From Bacteroidales bacterium (lineage in GTDB: Bacteria; Bacteroidota; Bacteroidia; Bacteroidales; Paludibacteraceae), in NCBI GenBank assembly GCA_012518275.1, contig JAAYSS010000124.1, positions 1-64,000 on the forward strand: a DNA stretch of 64,000 bases, in the 5' to 3' direction. The first letter of the stretch is position 1. Every line of letters begins with the position of its first letter. This document shows, one piece after another, positions 26,006 to 34,891 of this stretch. The position numbers and the translations under genes are program-made. Below the pieces are notes generated by a model that was given only the letters and a program-made list of their open reading frames with translations, did no database searches and had not been told where the DNA came from.

Positions 26006-28465
26006 ATGCCTAAAGTTCAATTTTTAGATCCCAATGAAATTCGTAAGCCAGGTTTCGTAGAATTTAATCCGATACCTGTTAATCAATATCAGAAAACCGT
26101 GAAAGACGAACGCAAAAATTTCACGGATGAGGAATTAAAAGCCATTTATCACGATATGGCTTTGATTCGTGAGTTTGAAACCATGCTTAATCTTATCAAA
26201 ACTAAAGGTGAGTATAACGGAACGCCTTATCATCATCCCGGTCCTGCACATCTGTCCATCGGGCAGGAGTCTGCCGCAGTCGGTATGGCTTGGACACTGG
26301 GTGTGGAAGACTTTATCTTTGGCAGCCACCGTTCGCACGGTGAGATTTTAGCCAAAGGTATGTCGGCAATTTATAAGCTCAGCGATGAAGAACTGATGAA
26401 AATCATGGAAGAATTCTTCGATGGTTCTGTGTTGAATATCGTTCAAAAAGATTTTAAGGGGACCACCAAAGAGTTGGCAAAACGATTCTTGGTGTATGGA
26501 ACTTTGGCAGAGATTTTTGCCCGTGAAACGGGTTTCAATAAAGGACTGGGCGGTTCCATGCACGCATTTTTCACACCTTTTGGCGTATATCCCAACAACG
26601 CTATCGTAGGCGGTTCGGGAAGTATAGCCGTAGGTGCGGCATTATACAAGAAAGTCAACCGCAAGCCGGGATTGGTAGTTGCCAACATCGGTGATGCATC
26701 CATGTCGTGCGGTCCCGTTTGGGAAGGAATTTCCTTTGCAGCGATGGATCAGTTCAAACAGCTCTGGGAAGGTGATATGAAAGGCGGACTTCCTGTGATT
26801 ATCAACATCATGAACAACCAGTACGGGATGGGTGGTCAAACTTGCGGTGAAACCATGGGCTACGGTATTGCGGCGCGCATCGGAGCCGGCGTGAATCCCG
26901 AACAGATGCATGCTGAACAGGTAGACGGCTACAATCCACTTGCCGTGATTGATGCTTACAAACGGAAGCGCAAAATAATTGAAGAGAAAAACGGACCCGT
27001 GCTGCTTGATGTGCTCACATATCGTTACAGCGGACACTCTCCTTCGGATGCATCTTCTTACCGTACTAAGGAAGAAGTAGAAGCTTGGCAAGCACAAGAC
27101 TGCATTATGTCCTACGGAAAACAATTGATAGAAGCAGGAGTAGCTGAACAGTCGGATTTAGATAAAATCCAAAGTGAAATCAAAACACTCATCAATGCAA
27201 TGTTTCTGAAAGCCATTGACGACGAACTTTCACCACGAATGAAAAATACCGAAGCCATTGGTGATATGATGTTTTCAAATGGTTCTGTGGATAGCTTTTC
27301 CGATGCTGAGCCTGAAGTATTAATGCCGTTGGAAGAAAATCCTCGAGTACAAAAAATAGCCAAAAAGGAACGTTTCGCTTTCGATGCTGATGGTAAGTTA
27401 TTCAGTAAGATGAGGCAGTTCCAATTCCGCGATGCTGTTTTTGAAGCCGTTATGGATAGATTTTATAAAGATGCGTCACTAATTGCCTATGGAGAAGAAA
27501 ATCGCGATTGGGGAGGCGCATATGCTGTTTACAACGGTATGACGGAAGCTCTTCCATATCATCGTCTTTTCAATTCTCCTATTTCCGAAGCATCCATCAT
27601 CGGCACGGCTATCGGCTATGCCATGTGCGGCGGACGCGTTATCCCTGAAATTATGTATTGCGACTTTATTGGACGTGCCGGCGATGAGATTTTCAACCAG
27701 CTTCCCAAATGGCAAGCGATGAGTGGTAACGTACTGAAAATGCCTGTTGTGGTACGTGTATCGGTTGGTTCAAAATACGGAGCGCAACACTCACAAGATT
27801 GGACTTCGCTTGTGGCACATATTCCGGGTATTAAAGTCTGTTTCCCGGTAACCCCATACGATGCCAAAGGGTTAATGAATTCGGCATTGCAAGGCACAGA
27901 CCCCGTGGTTTTCTTTGAAAGTCAGCGTATTTACGATGTTGGCGAGCAATTCCATGAAGGCGGTGTGCCAAAAGGATATTATGAAATTCCCATTGGTGAA
28001 CCCGATGTAAAAAAAGAAGGAAAAGACATTACGTTCCTCACCGTTGGACACACGCTTTATCTTGCGTTGCAAGCGGCTGAAGAATTGGAAAAAAAATATG
28101 GTATGAGTGCAGAAGTCATTGATGCCCGTTCGCTTGTGCCTTTCAATTATGAAAAAGTAATTGACTCGGTAAAGAAAACCGGAAAAATCATTGTAGCCGG
28201 TGATGCAACAGCACGTGGCTCGTTCCTGAACGATTTGGCGGCTAATATCAGCCAGCTCGCATTCGATTATTTAGATGCACCCGTGTGTGTGCTCGGCTCA
28301 CGAAATTGGATTACGCCTGCACATGAGTATGAAAGCGCGTTTTTCCCGCAGCCAAGCTGGTTTATCGACATGATTCACGAACGCATTCAGCCACTGAAAG
28401 GCTATGTTCCTACGGAAAATATGACTGACGCCGAGTTGGTGAGAAGAAATAAGAAAGGAATTTAA
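26006..28465 (+). CDS. Fused 2-oxoacid dehydrogenase E1 (alpha-beta), unusually long
   Basis: 819 residues; fused E1 proteins are usually nearer 650-700. Residues about 45-400 are E1 alpha (H-R-S-H-G-E near 111-116, G-G-S-M-H) and about 465-800 E1 beta (Y-G-E-E-N-R-D-W, S-P-I-S-E, D-F-I-G-R-A-G-D). There is an extra segment of about 35 residues between H-R-S-H-G and F-N-K-G-L-G-G-S-M-H, and another between the ThDP motif (G-D-A-S in place of G-D-G) and its closing N-N. It decarboxylates a 2-oxo acid and passes the acyl group to E2. The insertions suggest a special substrate or an oligomer difference. Confidence 0.87.
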   Translation: MPKVQFLDPNEIRKPGFVEFNPIPVNQYQKTVKDERKNFTDEELKAIYHDMALIREFETMLNLIKTKGEYNGTPYHHPGPAHLSIGQESAAVGMAWTLGVEDFIFGSHRSHGEILAKGMSAIYKLSDEELMKIMEEFFDGSVLNIVQKDFKGTTKELAKRFLVYGTLAEIFARETGFNKGLGGSMHAFFTPFGVYPNNAIVGGSGSIAVGAALYKKVNRKPGLVVANIGDASMSCGPVWEGISFAAMDQFKQLWEGDMKGGLPVIINIMNNQYGMGGQTCGETMGYGIAARIGAGVNPEQMHAEQVDGYNPLAVIDAYKRKRKIIEEKNGPVLLDVLTYRYSGHSPSDASSYRTKEEVEAWQAQDCIMSYGKQLIEAGVAEQSDLDKIQSEIKTLINAMFLKAIDDELSPRMKNTEAIGDMMFSNGSVDSFSDAEPEVLMPLEENPRVQKIAKKERFAFDADGKLFSKMRQFQFRDAVFEAVMDRFYKDASLIAYGEENRDWGGAYAVYNGMTEALPYHRLFNSPISEASIIGTAIGYAMCGGRVIPEIMYCDFIGRAGDEIFNQLPKWQAMSGNVLKMPVVVRVSVGSKYGAQHSQDWTSLVAHIPGIKVCFPVTPYDAKGLMNSALQGTDPVVFFESQRIYDVGEQFHEGGVPKGYYEIPIGEPDVKKEGKDITFLTVGHTLYLALQAAEELEKKYGMSAEVIDARSLVPFNYEKVIDSVKKTGKIIVAGDATARGSFLNDLAANISQLAFDYLDAPVCVLGSRNWITPAHEYESAFFPQPSWFIDMIHERIQPLKGYVPTENMTDAELVRRNKKGI

Positions 28466-28485
28466 AAATTAGTAAACCAAATAAA

Positions 28486-29151
28486 ATGATTTATTTAGCA
28501 GATACTGCAAATTTAGACGAAATCAAAGAGCTTTTTAAGTACCTTCCGATGGAAGGTGTTACAACCAATCCTTCGATAGTAAAAAGTGCTGAAAAACCAC
28601 TTTCAGTGATAATTCCTGAGTTGCAAAAATGTATCGGGAACAAGATGCTTCATTTACAGATAATTAGTGAAAAGGCAGAAGATATATTAAGAGAAGCAAA
28701 ACATTATCGGGATTATTTTGACTTGAAGGAAAATTTTTATGTAAAAATACCTGTTACAAAAGAAGGCTATAAAGCCATTGCAATGGTAAAGGAAGCCGGG
28801 ATGAACGTAACGGCTACTGCTATTTTCACCCAGCAGCAGGCTTTTTTAGCCGCTAATGCAGGGGCGGATTTTGTAGCGCCTTACGTGAATCGACTTGATA
28901 ATATCTCGTCGCACGGAATTGATGTGGTGGCAGACATTGTGAAAGGTTTCAATATCGGTGGAATTAAATCTAAAGTGTTGGCTGCCAGTTTCAAGAATGT
29001 GGACCAGGTTTATCGTGTAAGCATGGTAGGATGTCATGCTGTAACAGCTTCTTACGATGTACTTATGGCTATTGCCAGCCATCCAATGACGGATAAAAGT
29101 GTAGAAGATTTTATTAAGGATTCGAAGAAGTACTATGATGTTGAATATTGA
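28486..29151 (+). CDS. Fructose-6-phosphate-aldolase-type transaldolase
   Basis: 221 residues, short class I transaldolase (TalC/FSA) fold. Schiff-base Lys87 in V-K-I-P-V-T. Two residues that separate FSA from true transaldolase are of the FSA type: Gln58 (Gln59 in E. coli FSA) and Tyr133 in A-P-Y-V-N-R (Tyr131 in FSA; Phe in TalB). So it probably cleaves a ketose phosphate to glyceraldehyde-3-phosphate plus dihydroxyacetone or a related ketone. It is the last gene of the operon, 20 bp after E1, and the strong terminator at 29311 follows. Confidence 0.85.
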   Translation: MIYLADTANLDEIKELFKYLPMEGVTTNPSIVKSAEKPLSVIIPELQKCIGNKMLHLQIISEKAEDILREAKHYRDYFDLKENFYVKIPVTKEGYKAIAMVKEAGMNVTATAIFTQQQAFLAANAGADFVAPYVNRLDNISSHGIDVVADIVKGFNIGGIKSKVLAASFKNVDQVYRVSMVGCHAVTASYDVLMAIASHPMTDKSVEDFIKDSKKYYDVEY

Positions 29152-29310
29152 TTTATTAGTTAAGTGACTAATACTTAGTATCTAAATATGATTTAGCTTA
29201 TAGAAGAACATGATAATTTTTATCCAAATTTTGTATTTTAAACTAAAAAATACATGATTGGTCTTATCAGTATTTGAATTAGTAAAAAGGTGTAAAATAG
29301 ATTTTGTTTG

Positions 29311-29339
29311 ACGGTGTCCTGAAAACTTCAGGACACTGT
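29311..29339. terminator. Bidirectional hairpin terminator
   Basis: Stem of 13 pairs (29311-29323 with 29327-29339, one G-U) and a 3-base loop, with a TTTTA run shortly after on +. It closes the catabolic operon from the left and may also serve the rnf operon arriving from the right. The rest of the 272-bp gap holds nothing recognised. Confidence 0.8.
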
Positions 29340-29423
29340 TGTTTTAATCAGAAAGAAACATATAAATTGGATAATGGATTTTGGTAAACACATATAAATC
29401 ACAAAGTTAAGCGGTTGTGGTAT

Positions 29424-29999
29424 TTATCTCACTATCCCCGCAAAGCCCATAAATGCCATTGCTAATAAGCCGGCAGTAATAAGTGCAATGGCGGTACCAT
29501 CCATTCCTTTGGGAAGTTTTACCATGCTAAGCTGTTCGCGAATACCTGCGAAAAGTATCAGAGCTAAGCCAAACCCAATAGCAGTAGAAATAGCATATAC
29601 AACGCTTTCAAGCAGATTCATGTCTTTTTGGGTTACCAAAATTGCCACTCCGAGAATGGCACAGTTTGTTGTTATTAAAGGTAAAAACACACCCAAAGCT
29701 TGATAAAGGGAGGGGGATGTCTTTTTAAGTACAATTTCCACTATTTGAACCAGTGCTGCAATAATTAATATGAAAGTAATGGTTTGTAGAAAGGTGATTT
29801 CGAGCGGTTCCAAAATTGATTTTTGGATAATGAAAGTAACAATCGTTGCGATAGTCATTACAAATGCTACTGCACCGGCCATCCCGAGAGCAGTTTCGAT
29901 TTTTTTGGAAACACCGAGAAAAGGACAAATCCCCAAAAACTGCGACAACACAATGTTGTTCACAAAAACGGCGCTGATAAATATAAGTATGTAGGACAT
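29424..29999 (-). CDS. rnfA: RnfA, Rnf complex membrane subunit
   Basis: 191 residues, six hydrophobic helices. N-terminal block F-V-N-N-I-V-L-S-Q-F-L-G-I-C-P-F-L-G-V-S with the conserved Cys of the RnfA/NqrE family near the centre, and P-L-I-T-T-N-C-A-I-L-G with the second Cys. The two Cys hold the intramembrane iron-sulphur centre shared with RnfE. Last gene of rseC-rnfBCDGEA, 22 bp after rnfE. The complex couples ferredoxin oxidation and NAD reduction to ion transport. Confidence 0.95.
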   Translation of the reverse strand: MSYILIFISAVFVNNIVLSQFLGICPFLGVSKKIETALGMAGAVAFVMTIATIVTFIIQKSILEPLEITFLQTITFILIIAALVQIVEIVLKKTSPSLYQALGVFLPLITTNCAILGVAILVTQKDMNLLESVVYAISTAIGFGLALILFAGIREQLSMVKLPKGMDGTAIALITAGLLAMAFMGFAGIVR

Positions 30000-30021
30000 T
30001 GTTTAGTTTACAGTTTATAGT

Positions 30022-30621
30022 TTATTTTTTCGCTTTCTGTAATTTATTCATCAAAGCAATCAGATATCCAAGTGCAATAAAAGCACCCGGTGCAAGCACA
30101 AATAGAAGCATTCCGTATTGTTCATTGTAGATTGTAAAGCCAAATGCTTTTCCGGTTCCGAGCAGTTCACGAACTGTTCCCAGAAGAGTAAGAGCAAATG
30201 TAAAACCTAATCCCATTCCAAGTCCGTCTAAGGCAGATTTGCCAACGCTGTTTTTCGATGCAAAGGCTTCCGCACGGCCTAAAACAATGCAATTCACGAC
30301 GATAAGCGGAATAAAAATCCCCAAACTTTCAAACAGAGTCGGCACATATGCTTGCATCACCAATTCGACAACCGTAACAAACGTAGCTATTACAACGATA
30401 AATGCAGGAATTCTGACCTTGTCAGGTATCAGATTTTTCAGCAGTGAAATAACTACATTGGAACCGAACAAAACGAATGTGGTAGCTAATCCCATGCTCA
30501 TGCCGTTGATAGCAGAAGAAGTGGTAGCCAGTGTAGGACACATTCCCAGCACCAGCACAAATGTGGGATTCTCTTTCAAAATCCCGTTCAAGAAAATTTT
30601 AAGATTAGATTGTTGGTTCAT
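30022..30621 (-). CDS. rnfE: RnfE, Rnf complex membrane subunit
   Basis: 199 residues, homologous to RnfA. Six helices, with conserved blocks L-V-L-G-M-C-P-T-L-A and P-L-I-V-V-N-C-I-V-L-G-R-A-E-A-F containing the two Cys for the membrane iron-sulphur site. It lies 2 bp after rnfG, so it is translationally coupled to it. Confidence 0.95.
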   Translation of the reverse strand: MNQQSNLKIFLNGILKENPTFVLVLGMCPTLATTSSAINGMSMGLATTFVLFGSNVVISLLKNLIPDKVRIPAFIVVIATFVTVVELVMQAYVPTLFESLGIFIPLIVVNCIVLGRAEAFASKNSVGKSALDGLGMGLGFTFALTLLGTVRELLGTGKAFGFTIYNEQYGMLLFVLAPGAFIALGYLIALMNKLQKAKK

Positions 30622-30623
30622 AG

Positions 30624-31274
30624 TTATTCTTGTTTTATTTGAATTGAATCATTCTTGTTGTCATTTGTTTCTGTTGCTCCCGATTCACCATCTCTTTTTA
30701 GCATATCTGAATTTTCGGCATAAGCATCATAAGCATTTTGAACTGCTTCCAAAAAAGCTCGCGAACTAATGGTAGCGGCAGTGATGGCATCAATTTCTCC
30801 ACCGTCTTTTGAAACAGTAAGGTTGTTCTTTACAGGATTTTTGCCAATGATACTTTGATTGCGAGTCTCTGTTCGGAACCAGTCTACTATTTTCGTTCCT
30901 AATCCGGGTGTTTCCATTTGTTCCAAAACGGAATAATTAATTATATTTCCTTTCACATCAAAACCGACCATCAGCTTGATATCACCTGAATAGCCGTTGT
31001 GCGAAACAGTTTCCACTGCCGCACCGAGAAATGTATCGTTATTGCCGTAGGCTTTGTACATTTCCAACGAATCTCCTGTTGCCACTTTCACTTTTTCTGC
31101 TTCGTCTAGCCGCTTAAAAGCCGGAAGTACTTCACGAATAGCGTTTTGCTGCTTTGCTTGTTTGGATAACGCAATAGGCTCTTTGGTAAGTGTATACACC
31201 GAAGCCAGCGTAAGCCCTGCGAAGACAGCGATTAAGCTCAATGAAAGCACCATGTTTTTGAAATTAGATTGCAT
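30624..31274 (-). CDS. rnfG: RnfG, flavin-bearing Rnf subunit
   Basis: 216 residues: one N-terminal transmembrane helix (about 8-28), then a periplasmic FMN-binding domain. The flavinylation site, normally S/T-G-A-T, reads D-A-I-T-A-A-T-I-S-S, so Ala replaces Gly while the acceptor Thr is kept. E-T-P-G-L-G-T-K, the other conserved FMN block, is present. The C-terminal tail is polar and rich in Asn, Asp and Glu, probably unstructured. Confidence 0.93.
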   Translation of the reverse strand: MQSNFKNMVLSLSLIAVFAGLTLASVYTLTKEPIALSKQAKQQNAIREVLPAFKRLDEAEKVKVATGDSLEMYKAYGNNDTFLGAAVETVSHNGYSGDIKLMVGFDVKGNIINYSVLEQMETPGLGTKIVDWFRTETRNQSIIGKNPVKNNLTVSKDGGEIDAITAATISSRAFLEAVQNAYDAYAENSDMLKRDGESGATETNDNKNDSIQIKQE

Positions 31275-31278
31275 TTAA

Positions 31279-32232
31279 CTATTTAGAAAATCTTCTTGGT
31301 TTAACATATTTATTTATCAGTGGCGTGAAAGCATTCATTATTAAAATAGCAAATGAAACACCTTCGGGATAAGCACCAAATTCACGGATAACCACCGTTA
31401 TAATTCCAATGCCGATGCCATAAATAATCATCCCGCGCGGATTCATAGGCGACGTGGCATAATCTGTTGCCATAAAAACGGCTCCCAGCAGAAGTCCGCC
31501 GGTTAGTAAGTGAAACATCGGTGATGCAAATGCTGCAGGATTGCTTCCGTGTAAAATTCCTGTAAATAAAGCTACTGTAACTAATATACTGATTGGAATG
31601 TGCCAGCTGATAATTTTTTTCACTAACAAATAAATAAATCCGATAAGAATGGCTATTGCAGAAATTTCACCCAGCGAACCTCCCATTTTTCCTATCAGTA
31701 AATCTGTAATTGCGGGAATATCCAAGTCGCTTCCTTGAAGTATTGAAAGGGCTGTTGCGCCCGTTTGAGCGTCCAGATAAGAAGTTGTAAGTGGTGAAGG
31801 CACAGGCCAAGATGTCATAGCCACAGGAAATGAAATCAGCAGAAACACACGCCCTGCCAAAGCCGGATTAAACGGATTGTTTCCAAGTCCTCCGAAACTC
31901 ATTTTGGCTACGCCGATAGCAAACAGTGCTCCCAAAATAACCATCCAAAACGGAATATTGGAAGGCAAATTCATAGCCAATAATAAGCCCGTTATCACAG
32001 CTGAGCCATCAGTAATAGTCGGTTCAGTTTTTAGCAAAAATCGCTGAATCAGGTACTCAAACAGCACACACGAAATAACAGACACAAGTGTTACAATCAA
32101 TGCGCCCAATCCGAAAAAATAAAACCCGACTAATAACGCCGGTATCAGCGCAATGATAACACCTCGCATGTTTTTTTCGATGCTGTCTCCACCGTGAATA
32201 TGCGGTGCCGGTGATATGATTAATTTATCCAT
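31279..32232 (-). CDS. rnfD: RnfD, Rnf complex membrane subunit
   Basis: 317 residues, NqrB/RnfD family with about 9-10 helices. The covalent FMN site T-G-A-T-A-L lies near 147-152 and fits the S/T-G-A-T consensus. The N-terminus S-P-A-P-H-I-H-G-G-D-S is typical. The C-terminal block E-G-V-S-F-A-I-L-I-M-N is conserved in the family. It lies 27 bp after rnfC. Confidence 0.95.
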   Translation of the reverse strand: MDKLIISPAPHIHGGDSIEKNMRGVIIALIPALLVGFYFFGLGALIVTLVSVISCVLFEYLIQRFLLKTEPTITDGSAVITGLLLAMNLPSNIPFWMVILGALFAIGVAKMSFGGLGNNPFNPALAGRVFLLISFPVAMTSWPVPSPLTTSYLDAQTGATALSILQGSDLDIPAITDLLIGKMGGSLGEISAIAILIGFIYLLVKKIISWHIPISILVTVALFTGILHGSNPAAFASPMFHLLTGGLLLGAVFMATDYATSPMNPRGMIIYGIGIGIITVVIREFGAYPEGVSFAILIMNAFTPLINKYVKPRRFSK

Positions 32233-32259
32233 TTTAGATTAGAGTTTTTTGACGAACAG

Positions 32260-33597
32260 TTAAACTTTCTCCGTTTGTCTCTTTCTGATTCGAAGCCCGA
32301 CGGTAGATTTTCCGTATCGGATGTAATCCAACAATGGACGATTTGACGGGCATGTGTAGCTACAAGACCCACATTCAATGCAGTCCATTACACGGTTTCG
32401 TTCCATTTCAATCCACATTTCCCGTTCGCTTTGGTTCATAAGCAGATAAGGTTCAAGTCCCATAGGGCAAACGGTTACGCATTTTGCACAGCGAATACAG
32501 TTTTTATCTTTTTTTCGTAAAGCTTCTTTTTCATTAACAAATACAATTCCTGCACTTCCTTTTGCCATAGGTACGTCCAAGTTCATAAGGGATCGTCCCA
32601 TCATCGGACCGCCACCGATTATTTTTCCGGTTCCTTTCGGTACTCCGCCTGTTTGCTTTACTACTTCCGATAAATAGACCCCTAATCGAACCAAGTAATT
32701 TCCGGGTTTTTTAACATCTTTTCCCGAAATTGTCATTACCCGTTCTATCAATGGCTTTTCTTTTTGAACAGCTTCGTAAACGGCAAATGTTGTAGCTACG
32801 TTCATCACTACTGCTCCTACTTCTATCGGAATTTTTCCACTCGGAACTTGCCTTTTCAAAATCGCGTCAATCAGCTGTTTTTCACCCCCCTGTGGATAAC
32901 GTACTTTAAGCGGCTCTACCGAAATACCGGGATATGATTGAGCTATTTTTGATAAATGTTCAACCGCATCTTTTTTATTGTTTTCAATGCCAATAACAGC
33001 TTTTTTGACCTCCAATACTTTCATCAAAATGGTAACACCTACCAAAATCTCTTCTCCTTTTTCCATCATCAATTGGTGGTCGCAGGTAAGGTAGGGTTCG
33101 CATTCAACTGCATTGATTATCAGCACTTCGGCTTTTTTGCCGGGCGGTGGTGAAAGTTTGACATGAGCCGGAAATGTCGCTCCACCAAGCCCTACAATGC
33201 CGGCAGATTGAATCTTGGTTAATATCTCTTCTTTTGAAAAATGGCATTTCCGTTCAATATCGGGTGTTAAATCGATGGTTTCTAACCACTCATCGCCTTC
33301 TACATCGATAAAAACTGCAGGGCGTTTATAGCCCGAAGCATCCAGTTGCACATCCACTTTTGCAACTTTACCCGAAACAGATGAGTGAACATTAGCGGAT
33401 ACATAGCCGTCAGCTTTCCCGATAAGTTGACCAACTTTTACTTGGTCACCCCTTTTCACCACAGCATTACTCGGCCTGCCACTATAATGCGCTAACGGTA
33501 TTACTACACGCTCGGGAAGTGTAATGGTTTTAATTCGTTGACCTGCTGAAAGTTTATTCTCTTCGGGGTGAATACCGCCTATTCTAAAAGTTTTCAT
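32260..33597 (-). CDS. rnfC: RnfC, NADH-binding iron-sulphur subunit
   Basis: 445 residues, the soluble NADH/FMN subunit. N-terminal G-G-I-H-P-E-E-N-K, nucleotide-binding G-G-A-T-F-P-A-H-V-K near 135-144, and two C-x2-C-x2-C-x3-C-P clusters in the last third (C-I-R-C-A-K-C and C-I-E-C-G-S-C-S-Y-T-C-P). This is the short form without the repetitive C-terminal extension of gammaproteobacterial RnfC. Confidence 0.95.
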   Translation of the reverse strand: MKTFRIGGIHPEENKLSAGQRIKTITLPERVVIPLAHYSGRPSNAVVKRGDQVKVGQLIGKADGYVSANVHSSVSGKVAKVDVQLDASGYKRPAVFIDVEGDEWLETIDLTPDIERKCHFSKEEILTKIQSAGIVGLGGATFPAHVKLSPPPGKKAEVLIINAVECEPYLTCDHQLMMEKGEEILVGVTILMKVLEVKKAVIGIENNKKDAVEHLSKIAQSYPGISVEPLKVRYPQGGEKQLIDAILKRQVPSGKIPIEVGAVVMNVATTFAVYEAVQKEKPLIERVMTISGKDVKKPGNYLVRLGVYLSEVVKQTGGVPKGTGKIIGGGPMMGRSLMNLDVPMAKGSAGIVFVNEKEALRKKDKNCIRCAKCVTVCPMGLEPYLLMNQSEREMWIEMERNRVMDCIECGSCSYTCPSNRPLLDYIRYGKSTVGLRIRKRQTEKV

Positions 33598-33614
33598 TCT
33601 CTTTGATTCCGTAA

Positions 33615-34475
33615 TTATTCTACATGTTGCAATTCCGCATTTTCAACCTTGATTTTCCGTGGTGGAAAATTTAACTCCACGATAGCATTTGTCGGACAAG
33701 CTTCTACGCATTTACGACAGAGTTTACATTTATCATCATGGATAAATGCCAGATTTTCAGCTATCGTGATGGCTTCATGTGGACACACTTTGATACATTT
33801 TTTGCATCCAATACAACTTACGTTGCATGCTTTCCGGGAAATATGCCCTTTTTCTTTATTGCGACAATTTACATAAACTCGGCGTGATTTTGGTCCTTTT
33901 TTGCGTATCTCAATCAAATTTTTCGGGCAGGCGCGCACGCAAGCACCACAGGATGTACATTTATCTTCATCTACTTCGGGTATTTTGGTAACTGGATTTA
34001 CTTTTATGGCACCAAAATCACAAGCTAATTCACAGTCGCCAAATCCTAAGCAGCCCCACGAGCAACCCGTTTCTCCGCTGTAAAGATTATGGGCAATGAA
34101 GCAATGTTTTACTCCGTCGTATTCATTCATCCGTGGACGATGTTCGCAAGTTCCGCCACATCGCACAACAGCTACGGTAGGTGCATGTTCCACAACCGTT
34201 TTTCCTAAAATAGAAGCCACTTTTCCCATGGTTTCAATTCCTCCTACAGTGCAGTTTAAATGGTCAAGCGAGTCTGCTTCAACACACGCTACTGCAAAAC
34301 CACGACAACCCGGAAATCCGCATCCACCACAATTAGCAGCGGGAAGTGCTGCTTCTACTTCATCAATACGCGGGTCTTCAATAACTTTGAATTTCTCGGA
34401 AACGTAGTATATCAAAACAGCCAAAAAAATGCCCGTTCCGCCCAAAATCAATATGGAAATAAGAATGGTATTCAT
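33615..34475 (-). CDS. rnfB: RnfB, multi-cluster ferredoxin subunit
   Basis: 286 residues: one N-terminal membrane helix (about 4-25), the Fe-S domain C-G-G-C-G-F-P-G-C-R-G, a C-S-W-G-C-L-G-F-G-D-C block, then three ferredoxin-type C-x2-C-x2-C-x3-C-P motifs (C-T-S-C-G-A-C, C-I-G-C-K-K-C, C-K-L-C-R-K-C). It is thus of the long RnfB type found in strict anaerobes. It accepts electrons from ferredoxin. Its start overlaps the rseC stop by four bases. Confidence 0.95.
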   Translation of the reverse strand: MNTILISILILGGTGIFLAVLIYYVSEKFKVIEDPRIDEVEAALPAANCGGCGFPGCRGFAVACVEADSLDHLNCTVGGIETMGKVASILGKTVVEHAPTVAVVRCGGTCEHRPRMNEYDGVKHCFIAHNLYSGETGCSWGCLGFGDCELACDFGAIKVNPVTKIPEVDEDKCTSCGACVRACPKNLIEIRKKGPKSRRVYVNCRNKEKGHISRKACNVSCIGCKKCIKVCPHEAITIAENLAFIHDDKCKLCRKCVEACPTNAIVELNFPPRKIKVENAELQHVE

Positions 34476-34891
34476 TCGAGTTTTTTCAAATTAAATTTTA
34501 ACTTTTTGCTTAGCTTTTTATTGAACAATGAAAGAATAACATAATATGGCACAAGAATTCCAAGCGCACTAAGAGCTGTAAACACTTCATTGAATGGGAA
34601 ATCCTTTAAAAGGAATAGAAAAATTAAAATCAAAAGAAATGGGATGACAAAGGCAAAAAGAACAGCAATGAGCCCTGTTGAACTTTTGCCATAAAGCATG
34701 ACGGCATCTCCTACTTGAAATTTTTCGGAAGAAGAATTGTCAACAATAATTTCCTTTTCTTGACTGCTGGAAGCCATGCATCTATTTTTGGCATGACAAG
34801 CACTACACGCTGATTGTTGATTTATTCGAACGTGAATTTTGTCTGCATTCAAATGGGTTATTATTCCGAAATGTTCTATTACGTTATTCAT
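34472..34891 (-). CDS. rseC: RseC/MucC-family membrane protein, first gene of the rnf operon
   Basis: 139 residues. N-terminal C-S-A-C-H-A-K-N-R-C (Cys-rich, typical of RseC) and two helices at about 75-95 and 103-122. RseC relatives take part in reducing the iron-sulphur centres of SoxR and are often linked to rnf genes. It overlaps rnfB by four bases and begins the seven-gene operon. Confidence 0.88.
   Translation of the reverse strand: MNNVIEHFGIITHLNADKIHVRINQQSACSACHAKNRCMASSSQEKEIIVDNSSSEKFQVGDAVMLYGKSSTGLIAVLFAFVIPFLLILIFLFLLKDFPFNEVFTALSALGILVPYYVILSLFNKKLSKKLKFNLKKLE

Noticed and set aside
26642-27897. Antisense ORFs opposite the E1 gene
   Set aside because: Reverse frames of a conserved enzyme; no start signals or protein-like motifs.
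26006-28465. E1 protein as a transketolase
   Set aside because: It has E1 alpha and beta motifs and lies with matching E2 and E3 genes; transketolase signature motifs are absent.
28486-29151. Standard pentose-phosphate transaldolase
   Set aside because: Gln58 and Tyr133 are the residues of fructose-6-phosphate aldolase; true transaldolase has Glu and Phe at these places.
34096-34544. + strand ORFs opposite rnfB and rseC
   Set aside because: Created by the Cys-codon-rich ferredoxin motifs on the other strand; the - strand genes are certain.
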